Positions 56,133 through 64,000 of a stretch of 64,000 bases of DNA are shown here, piece after piece. The notes beneath the pieces were generated by a model. The model ran no database searches. It was not told the origin of the DNA and worked only from the letters and a program-made list of their open reading frames with translations. The translations under genes and the position numbers were made by a program. Each line of letters begins with the position of its first letter. Position 1 is the stretch's first letter. The stretch is taken from assembly GCA_034440635.1 (NCBI GenBank), contig JAOTON010000953.1:492699-556698 (forward strand), read 5' to 3'. Origin of the DNA: Lepas anatifera. Its lineage: Eukaryota > Arthropoda > Thecostraca > Lepadidae.

Positions 56133-58100
56133 CCAAATCGGTATGCCTTCAGCTTGGCAACATGATGAAGGCTTCAGCTTTGAAATGACGTGTTGGGCAG
56201 CAAAACGGGCATTTTGGCCATAATTCGGACCGCCAATAGCCCTTGACAGTTTTAAGTCAAACAAATGACGTGGCTTATGTTAGCACTGCACGTCTTATGG
56301 TGAAAACTACCACAGACCGATCAATGTTCGGGAAGGAGGAAAGGGGAGGGCCATGATCGCTCAAAATGTATTTGACAACCCTCCCGACACCTGGATCTTT
56401 CGGCTGTGATTCACTCGTGAGTCATCCTCTCCATGACAGTGGGCGTGTGGTAGCATCGGCGGGCCGCAGTGGCTCACGGACATGTTGAATTTTGAAAGCG
56501 GTGCCGGATTAGGTACTTTGGGGCCTGGCTGTTCGCTTTCTGTTGGAAACTCCGTTCTTCTTATCTATTTTTTTATAAATGAATAATGAAAATAATGTTG
56601 CGGTAACAGATATCGATAAATAATAGGATCAGGGGCGTATTCAGGATTTCGCTCTGGGGGAGTAGCGCCCCGAAAAGGGCCCTGTGACAGCTTCAAAAGG
56701 ACCCTGATGGGTAAAAAGGGCCCTGATTGTCACAGAATAGGGTGCTGAAGAGGGCTGGGAAAGGTTAAGAGGGCCCTGTCCGGTATAAAATTTCAAATTT
56801 GGCCAAAGAGCATAGTGCGGGCGAGCCGCGCATCACGCGGCCCGTATCCTCAGAGGGGCCCTTCGGGCCTCAGAGGGGGAGGGCGAAGGGCCTTTTATTT
56901 TGATCTTGAACACCCGCCCCGGTGGGCCTCCGAGCCACCTTCGCCCTGGCGGGGGTGTTCAAACCCCACCCCCTCAAACTTAGCTCCTATGCGGGATAGC
57001 GAAAAAAACGCAAGATAGCTTATACAAATTCATGAAGAAACTACTTTGGTCACCTTTTTGCTCAGGTCGATATTAAGGTCATGACAGACCAAAAAAGATG
57101 ACATGTTACAGAAGAGTTTCAAGACTCTAGTGTCTAACAGTGGAGTAAGAATAATTTGTTAGGCACCACTCGCTTCCTCTCGTTACGGCAAATTCAATGA
57201 TGTATAATATGACTATACTAGGTCAAAGAATGAAAATTAGCTGACCTAAGGTCAGGCCAAGGTCACTATAAAGCCTAGAATAGTCAATATGCATTTGAAT
57301 CGAATTGCGTATTGACAATTCTAGGTTACGTAGCGTCAGAGCTACATTTTCCGTTGGGGAACGGTTCTCCGTTCATCTTGTACAAATAGGTGGGAACACA
57401 GCCACCCCCTCCACTGCGCGTGTTAAGAAACGTTATCGGTACGAAATTGTTGCCAGCTAGCCTATTCCTATGCCTCAGGCAGCCCCTTTAAACAGTTTAT
57501 CGTCCAGGTTCGAGCGGCGGGGCGTTCCGACGAGGTCGATCTGCAGCGGTGTAGCCCGGCGGACGTCCCACTGCTGACGCACCTATCACCCGCTCCCGAC
57601 AGAGAGCGGCTGCCGCGGCCGCCCGACGCACCGACACCCTGTTTTGCAGCTCTTTTCAATTGTATGGGAACTGCTGTGCCTTGCAGTATCGGCCACCTAT
57701 TTGTTGTGTTATGTCACCAATGACTTTAATCAAATACTTTTTCCTTATCACATTCAGAGGTGTACCGGGTATATGAGATGTCACGGTATAGAAACTGCTG
57801 CGCCTTTCAATATCCTCCACCCATTAGTGGTGTTCTATTATAATAGAATATGATAATAGAGGATAAATTATCAACGACTTAGAAAAATAACTTGTTTTCT
57901 TGTCACATTCAGAGGTATACCCAACGTCACTGAAGCTACATTACAATCCAGTAATATTTTTGAGGGGATGGGAGATTTAACGACGCACCGATTGCTTAGG
58001 TGGCCCCAAATCCTAGTTCTTGATGGGCTTGAACTCACAGTCCAGTAAGAATGACCAAATGGGAGTGACCAAATCCAACATCAGTCATGCGCGTTTGCAG
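56133..58100. other. Intron between receptor exons 2 and 3
   Basis: Apart from the family C fragment (56911-57422), nothing certain. A CpG-rich block at 57500-57660 is open on the + strand (includes DEVDLQRCSPADVPLLTHL) and follows a possible acceptor at 57508. It does not fit the receptor domain and exons 2 and 3 join well without it. Confidence 0.4.
56911..57422 (-). mobile_element. Family C TTAA element, truncated copy C3
   Basis: Left end ACACCCGCCCCGGTGGGCCTC matches C1 and C2, followed by GAGCCACCTTCGCCCTGG and the GGGATAGCGAAAAAAACGC segment. Homology fades after about 57300. The right end CTCCACTGCGCGTG before TTAA (57423-57426) resembles the family B end instead, so it may be a recombinant or a related subfamily. 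Confidence 0.6.
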
Positions 58101-58271
58101 TGTCGTGCTCGACGGTGACGGTGACCAAGTGCCGGGCGGCTCTGCGGACTTTGGTGTCGTTCCAGTTCTTCCAGCCCACCTGTCTGTGCAAGGAACCACG
58201 CATGGACCCCGAGTGCAACACATACAGGAACCTGGTGTTCGACCACCCCTGCTTCAATGCTCATCACCAGG
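58101..58271 (+). CDS. GDNF receptor alpha-like, cysteine-rich exon 3
   Basis: A 171-base exon, phase 1 at both ends. It completes the first domain with SCSTVTVTKCRAALRTLVSF, FFQPTCLCKEPRMDPECNT and YRNLVFDHPC. The CLC.EP..DPEC...R...FDHPC pattern is diagnostic for the GFR-alpha/GAS1 fold. Acceptor GTTTGCAG at 58093-58100, donor GTAAGA at 58272. The neighbouring exons join in frame on both sides. Confidence 0.88.
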
Positions 58272-58737
58272 GTAAGATGCAGCATTTCACGATTGTTTTC
58301 CCTATGTGATAGTCAGAAAAAACATCTGTATTTGAAACTCCGTGTTAGCGGGATTATATTTGAAGGGAATGGAATGGTTGCAGGGAATGATATGAAACAT
58401 AGCGTTGTTAGTTCCGGGTTTTACCACGCGTCAACGCCCAGCTTCTATGCTGTTGGAGCGGGCGGCAATTCAGCTAACCTTGAGCTAGGACAGGGCGCCA
58501 AGTCCTAGCACTACCACTGGGTGGGGTCCAGGCCACGAAACTGTGGAACTGTACAGAGGGCCGCTGACTTAGCCCAAAGCGCCAGAACCAGTAGCACCGC
58601 CCAAGGTAACACCAATCATCTAGTATCGCCTAAACGGGGGCCGAGCATTGATTCCTTCGTGAATATCTATTCACCGGCTGTGCAGGGTAGCTGCTGTGGA
58701 CACGTGAGCTAGCAGTGAGGTCACCCCGCTGCCACAG

Positions 58738-58882
58738 ACGGTGACCAGTATCCAGAGCAGAGCCTTCTGACGTGCGACCACGCACTCACCTCCTGCTTAC
58801 AGCACGCCGAGTGCTCTCATCGCTACGAGGCCTACCTCAACTCCTGCCCCTTCCAGCAAGACGTCTGTCAAATGCGCAACAG
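58738..58882 (+). CDS. GDNF receptor alpha-like, cysteine-rich exon 4
   Basis: A 145-base exon opening in phase 1 and closing in phase 2, with acceptor GCCACAG at 58731-58737 and donor GTATGA at 58883. It starts the second domain: LLTCDHALTSCLQHAECSHR, then YEAYLNSCPFQQDVCQMRNR. The C..AL..C..D/H..C..RY..Y...C spacing repeats that of the first domain. The change to phase 2 at its end matches a split arginine codon (AG|R), so at least one more exon must follow. None was recognised before the window end, where a LINE and Penelope-like elements occupy the intron. Confidence 0.87.
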
Positions 58883-59400
58883 GTATGAAGCTCTCCGGGT
58901 TTGAAGGGTCATCATGTAATTTATTGGGTAGTGTTACATTTAGCTTACTGTATTTTTGTGGAATTACTGGCTTGTTATGGAGATTTAGGATTTTCTGCGT
59001 GCAAGATGCTGATCAGATCCGCAAATAATATCTAAACTACTGCTAAAAGATTCCAGAAATGCATAATTTCACCCAGAACGCTCCTCTCCAATAGTATGGG
59101 AAAAATGAATTATTTGGTGACTACGACAATCACTTATTTACGTCTGCAATGGACACATTTCAACTGGACATAGAACTGTATCTCAAGTGCCATCTCCAAA
59201 AACGAAACAGCTAGAACGAAATTCACGGCGACAGACAAATAGAGTTTCGGGAAACAAATATTCCAAGCCCGCTCCTATTCTCGAAACCGCTGCTGTCGAC
59301 TGCCAGTTTGCAGCCAGTTAACAGGCTACATCTAACTGGTATATCCATCGAAAAATACGGAACTGTGCGTTGACCATGAAAATACTTATTGAAAATACTC
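58883..59400. other. Intron sequence, nothing supported
   Basis: AT-rich sequence after exon 4. No exon or repeat seen. Confidence 0.4.
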
Positions 59401-59419
59401 CATTAAAACTAATCAGCTC

Positions 59420-60640
59420 CTCCGTCGGAGTGTGGCCCTGACCACGGGCGAGGTCGGTTGTGCCGAGTTGCGCTTCGCAGGCCACTGGTTTTTTTTTCCG
59501 CTGCCACCCCGGCCGAGTGTTGTGAGGCTGTGAAAGGTGTACTGAGGCCGACTATAAAAACGGAGAGTGGTGTTAATTTGCAGCAGTAGTGACCAGAGAC
59601 GTTGTGACGTTGCTTACGAAACGGTAAAAATCCGTGCTTAAAAGTGAGTGTCGTGAAGATAGAAACCTTAGAGGTGCAAAATAGAGGACAGTGACACAAA
59701 TGACGTATTCGAAGCCGCCGAACCAGCACCGCGGCAGAAGCAGGTATCGGTGAGGACGATGCTGCAACGTCTTGAAGCTGCTGACGTCACGGTGCGGCAA
59801 AAAAGTAAGCGATCCCACGAGTCAACGGGCTCAGTTGGAGACAGAGGTGAGAGCACTCTATCAGGGAAACTTGATGAAGTCATGCTGCTGAGAAGGCAAG
59901 AGAATCAAGAGCAAAGGGAGGTTATTGTTTAAGAAATAAAGAAAGAGTTTTCTGTGGCACTAAAAGGGGTCAAGAACAAGTTGGAAGCCGTCAAACTCTC
60001 ATTAGAGCAGAGGCTGGCAGAGGTGGAGCGCCACACTAATGAACGGGACAATCTGGTAGAAACACTCAGTGCAGAGGTGCAAAGGTCGAGGACAGTCATC
60101 CACTCCTTGCAAGAAGAAGCGGAGAGACATCAAATGGAAGCAAAGGCTTCGGAGCTCATTCTTTCCGGTGGCTCCATCCCACCGAAGCCTCGCACTGATA
60201 CCGCCTACGACCGCCCCTCTGATGACCTGCGCCGCGTTGCCTGCGAGGTGATGCAACGCGCCTTCCCACGAGCGGAGGCAGACCAGCGCGACCTGGCGGA
60301 GGTGCGACGTATCGGCAGCCGTGTACTCCTCTGTAAGTTCGTACAGACCGGACCAGGCTCTCTACGCCACTACCTGTACGAGAACAGGATGAGCCTCAAG
60401 GGTAAGACTGAGGGCTCACTTCTTTTCATCAGTGAAAGTTTGACACAAAAAAACAGGAACATTTTGAAGCAGGCCTTGGAGCTCAAAAAAGGCAAACAAA
60501 GTTTACTGTGTGTTTACTCGCTTCGGTCAGGTTTACTGCAAAGTGAAAAAGGAGCTCCAAAAAGTGTTGCTAGACAGCATGGATAAAGTAAAAAAAATCA
60601 TCACACCTAGGTGTTATAATGTTTTTGTTTAACTTAGCTT
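59420..60640 (+). mobile_element. LINE 5' end with ORF1
   Basis: A non-LTR retrotransposon fragment consisting of a GC-rich 5' UTR-like stretch (about 59420-59758), ORF1 and a short A-rich tail around 60590. No endonuclease or RT follows, so it is 3' truncated or continues only as unrecognisable sequence. The boundaries are approximate. Confidence 0.6.
59759..60586 (+). pseudogene. LINE ORF1 RNA-binding protein, one internal stop
   Basis: The frame opens at ATG 59759, has a TAA at 59930-59932 and continues in the same frame to 60586. The region after the stop has a coiled coil (LEAVKLSLEQRLAEVERHTN, then ETLSAEVQRSRTVIHSLQEE) and an RRM-like part (EVRRIGSRVLLCKFV). It ends in a C-terminal domain with the pattern LYENRMSLKGKTEGSLLFIS followed by LTQKNRNILKQALELKK. 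This is the layout of L1/Jockey-clade ORF1 proteins, which coat the element RNA. Apart from the one stop the frame is intact, implying a fairly young copy. Confidence 0.72.
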
Positions 60641-61335
60641 GTTATCTTTGATCCGTCCCTGCAACCGGGACTAGGGTCCTTGTGCGTGCCGCTGTGTGGT
60701 ACTGCACTGCTGAGTTGTAGTTCAGCTCACGCGGTTTCGGTTGTTTGGGGGCGCGCGATGGAATGCGTGCTTTGGCATTGCGCCCCGCCTGCCTCGGTAC
60801 CCTGGTTCTGTCCTTGTTGTTGGGGTTGGGGTCGCAGGTACGCGTGACTGTGTGGGCTGGGTGCACCGTGCACCGGTTCATTGGAGCATCTAGCCATGTG
60901 GGGCCGCACGGGCGGTGCCCGGCGCGGCAATGGTCTCGTGAGATTGGGTTTAAACGTCAGTTTCTTAAGAGCTTTTGTGGATAATCCTATTTGCTCAAAC
61001 CAACACAGCAGGCAGATGAACGCGTTTCGACAAAAATTGTCTTTTTCAGCATCTATGGTAGGAGGGATAAGGAACCCGTCATTAAGACATTCAGCAGTTT
61101 CATCGTTTGGATTTTTGTGCAAAATTATCGTGCGATAGAAATATAAAGGCACCGTTTTTGAGGATATTCCAATAATGCTTCTTGAATTATTCTAAAATGT
61201 ATACAAGCAAGCTTCGATATGAGACAATCTGTTATGACTGTTATCACTGTTTTAAATAATGTTTTATTTTTATTTTATCATCATTATTTTTTTTGTTATT
61301 ATTATATAAAACTTTTCTTTTTTCTCTCTCTTTGC
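60641..61335. other. Unassigned, between LINE ORF1 and Penelope-like element
   Basis: A GC-rich stretch (60740-60930) with open frames on both strands, then AT-rich sequence that is probably the 3' region of the minus-strand Penelope-like element. No domain recognised. Confidence 0.35.
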
Positions 61336-63158
61336 TTAACCAACTCCTAATACAGCCGCAGATTTTGCCCATTTCATGAAGCCTGGCCTAAGATTAAAAG
61401 TATCATTTTTAGCTATATGTGCTGCTTCTGTAGCTTTCCTATTATCTTTGTTTTTACAAACTGCTATAATTTTAGCTCTATCCCAGTTTGGTAGATGATT
61501 TGTTTTCATGGAATGTATGACAAATGCACTGAATTCTGAGTTGTTTCGAAGGTCTCTTCTATGTTCTTTTAATCTTGTTTTTAGACCCCGTCCTGTTTCA
61601 CCTATATACGATTTCGTACACGACCCGCACGGCACCTGGTACACTACACTTTTTGGTTCTGAGTCATCTGATCTTTCTTTTTTCGCTAAGATGCTACTAA
61701 GTTTTTTACCGGAACAAAATGCTACTTTGCAACCCGTTTCTTCAAGCTTGTTTGCAATAATTTCAGCTGGTTTGGAGTAAGGTATCGTAACACATCGTAT
61801 CTGTTCCTTTTTGTTGGATTTCGCGGATCGTTTTCTTATATCTAGAGCTTTCTTTTTCATATTTATCAGAAATCCTCTCGGATATTTTAGCTTCGTGAAC
61901 GAGGTCATAATATGTTCTATCTCTTCTTGCAGGTATTCATCACTACAAATACGGAAGGCCCTAAGAAAAATCCTAATACTACTCCTCGCTTCACCCTATC
62001 ACTGTGACCTGAGTAATAATGTACATAGCATTCCTTGTTCGTTGGCTTTCGATATACTTTGAATTTAACTTCGGCACTCCTAACAATCTCTGTGTCAAGG
62101 AAAGCTAGAGTTCTCTGATGTTCTTTTTCAATGGTGAACTGGATTGTCGGATCAACTGAGTTTAGTTGATTGAGTTTAGTTTCTAAGTCCATATAATTGG
62201 GGACTACAACTAATATGTCATCGACATATCGAGCCCAGATCACATTTGACCCCATTATCTCTAGGTAATGATGTTTTTCAAGCCATTCCATGTATAGGCA
62301 TGCAGCAACTGGGCTTAACGGTGAACCCATCGCAAGACCACTGTGTTGAAAGTACTCATCCGAGTTGAAAGTGAAACCACCAAAATTCATGCACATTTTT
62401 AGCAATTTTAAATAGTCTTGTTTTGGTAAGGGCAGCTGGTCAGGGTTCATGTTCTTTGTTACGGATTCGATAGCTTTCATTGCCCCCTCTACTGAAACGT
62501 TCGTAAATAATGATTTAACATCAAAACTGGCTAGAAACTTATCTGAGAAGTCGATGTCCTTAATTTTCATCATGAGGTAATCAGTATTCTGGAGGTGTGC
62601 GTCGCTGACGGCACCCAACGAGCTTGATAGGGGTCTTGCTAACACTTTGGCGATACGATGAGGAGCACTGCCAATCCCTGACGTAATGGGACGCATCGGT
62701 ATATTTGTTTTGTGCAGCTTTGGAAGACCGCGCATTCGTGGTGCGGTAGGAGCCTCTTCCAGAAGGTGAAGGAGTTGTTTTCCCTTTTCAGACTTTTGTA
62801 ACAGTTTTCTTGTTTCTTGGTTGAATTTCTTACTGAGTTTTTCAATAAATCCAGAAGCTTTTTTCTCATAGGTATCTGTGTCTTGTAAGAGATTCTTCAT
62901 TTTGTTTATGTATGCAGCCTTATCCAATATCACAACTCCTCCTCCTTTATCCGCTTGAGTAATGATTATTGACCGGTCATTGGCAAGGCTCTTTCAACGC
63001 GTTCATGTATCTTCTAGGTAGTTTATCAGGTTCTTTGTCCGTTAGAGCCTTACAGCATAACAGAATGCCTTGTATAAATCCCTTCTCTATATCATCCTCG
63101 TAATATTTGTAGTTCCTACGGACATGATCTATATAATGATCTTTGTCTCTGCCTGTAT
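61336..63158 (-). pseudogene. Penelope-like element, minus copy: RT plus GIY-YIG endonuclease
   Basis: Minus-strand Penelope-like retroelement missing its N-terminus. RT motifs in order: GLPKLHKTNIPMRPITSGIG, ASFDVKSLFTNVSVEG, GLAMGSPLSPVAACLYMEWL, the catalytic WARYVDDILVV and LAFLDTEIVR. The GIY-YIG domain follows near 61650 with VVYQVPCGSCTKSYIGETGR and GLKTRLKEHRRD, then HIAKNDTFNLRPGF close to the C-terminus. Two single-base frameshifts, near 62985 (extra A) and near 61985, break an otherwise intact protein. Such elements copy their RNA at nicked DNA using this pair of activities. The 5' edge at 63158 is where the inverted twin begins to differ. Confidence 0.9.
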
Positions 63159-64000
63159 GTGCTGAAATAAAAGACAAGATATATGTTCTAAAAGACGAAC
63201 TAAAGGGAATACAATTGTCGATATCATTACGAACAAAGCTCAACAAATTCAAAGACAAACAAAAAGCGAAACTCAAACAAAAACTGAAGAATCTGTGCGA
63301 TGCTAGTCCATGGAAAGAAGCCGGGAGCGTTGACATAGTTACAAATTTATCAACACGGTCACTCAGTAATTATGAAAAAGAAGCGCTATCTCTTGGTTTC
63401 AAGTTTAATACAGGCAGAGACAAAGATCATTATGTAGATCATGTCCGTAGGAACTACAAATATTACGAGGATGATATAGAGAAGGGATTTATACAAGGCA
63501 TTCTGTTATGCTGTAAGGCTCTAACGGACAAAGAACCTGATAAACTACCTAGAAGATACATGAACGCGTTGAAGAGCCTTGCCAATGACCGGTCAATAAT
63601 CATTACTCAAGCGGATAAAGGAGGAGGAGTTGTGATATTGGATAAGGCTGCATACATAAACAAAATGAAGAATCTCTTACAAGACACAGATACCTATGAG
63701 AAAAAAGCTTCTGGATTTATTGAAAAACTCAGTAAGAAATTCAACCAAGAAACAAGAAAACTGTTACAAAAGTCTGAAAAGGGAAAACAACTCCTTCACC
63801 TTCTGGAAGAGGCTCCTACCGCACCACGAATGCGCGGTCTTCCAAAGCTGCACAAAACAAATATACCGATGCGTCCCATTACGTCAGGGATTGGCAGTGC
63901 TCCTCATCGTATCGCCAAAGTGTTAGCAAGACCCCTATCAAGCTCGTTGGGTGCCGTCAGCGACGCACACCTCCAGAATACTGATTACCTCATGATGAAA
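62565..64000. repeat. Inverted repeat, two Penelope-like arms around a 249-bp spacer
   Basis: Positions 62565-63158 (minus) and 63408-64000 (plus) pair as inverted arms, with 63159-63407 between them. The arms differ by a one-base indel and a few substitutions, and a 76-codon alternative frame is identical in both. The right arm runs off the window. Confidence 0.9.
63161..64000 (+). CDS. Penelope-like element, plus copy, cut by window end
   Basis: Open in one frame for 280 codons to the window end. It has the N-terminal basic region (LNKFKDKQKAKLKQKLKNLC), then GRDKDHYVDHVRRNYKYYED, IITQADKGGGVVILDKAAYI and the start of the RT (GLPKLHKTNIPMRPITSGIG). From 63408 on it is an almost identical inverted copy of the minus-strand element. 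It lacks the extra A that breaks the minus copy, so it may be intact. Its N-terminal part (63161-63407) has no counterpart in the minus copy. The true start codon was not determined. Confidence 0.87.

Noticed and set aside
55582..56136. 184-codon minus-strand frame with SQDGPG-like repeats
   Set aside because: Explained by the 30-bp minisatellite and the antisense of receptor exon 2. No start context or family.
60727..61152. 141-codon minus-strand frame, proline/glutamine-rich
   Set aside because: No domain recognised, and the composition follows the GC-rich stretch. Not enough to call a gene.

Overview
The window is eukaryotic nuclear DNA, most likely from an arthropod, possibly a crustacean (low confidence). 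It holds parts of two spliced host genes, both on the + strand. Almost everything else is introns filled with old and nested transposable elements. There are no bacterial-type operons, no rRNA, no CRISPR and no intact tRNA gene.

Host genes. (1) 785-998 and 8936-9654 are the last two coding exons of the minor-spliceosome U11/U12 snRNP 35 kDa protein (SNRNP35-like). They carry the RNP1 half of the RRM and the arginine-rich tail, separated by an intron of about 7.9 kb; upstream exons lie off the left edge. (2) 27685-27892, 55789-55911, 58101-58271 and 58738-58882 are exons of a GDNF-receptor-alpha/GAS1-domain receptor (Gfrl-like). They comprise a signal-peptide exon, a 28 kb first intron and three cysteine-rich exons. 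All three visible junctions join in phase 1, and the gene continues beyond the right side.

Mobile DNA by region. 1-10 kb: a 2.8 kb hAT-type element with an exact 8-bp target duplication, containing a nested 1 kb TTAA element; a Harbinger-like MITE; a P/THAP-like transposase remnant. 10-24 kb: several copies of an 0.84 kb TTAA element (family B), a 2.2 kb piggyBac-like element, and a LINE RT fossil. 24.9-27.6 kb: a 1.32 kb direct tandem duplication, each unit with a tRNA-like (SINE) head. 27.9-31.7 kb: two inverted copies of an element that makes a 9-bp target duplication; one copy splits an older transposon gene. 31.7-41 kb: TTAA families C, A and D, with D nested in C. 46.3-51.1 kb: a LINE split by a Crypton-like recombinase block, itself split by a family A element. 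51.5-54.1 kb: a TA-target element containing a hAT MITE and a family A element. 59.4-60.6 kb: a LINE ORF1. 61.3-64 kb: two head-to-head Penelope-like elements with RT and GIY-YIG domains.

The most unusual signal is a group of TTAA-inserting, mostly non-coding families (A, B, C; about 0.8-1.0 kb). They differ at their ends but are all packed with AGGTCA/TGACCT hexamers in direct, inverted and everted arrangements, the half-site of nuclear hormone receptors. Four nested events show TTAA target duplication directly. This is either a way of spreading receptor-type binding sites through introns or a shared transposase-binding architecture.
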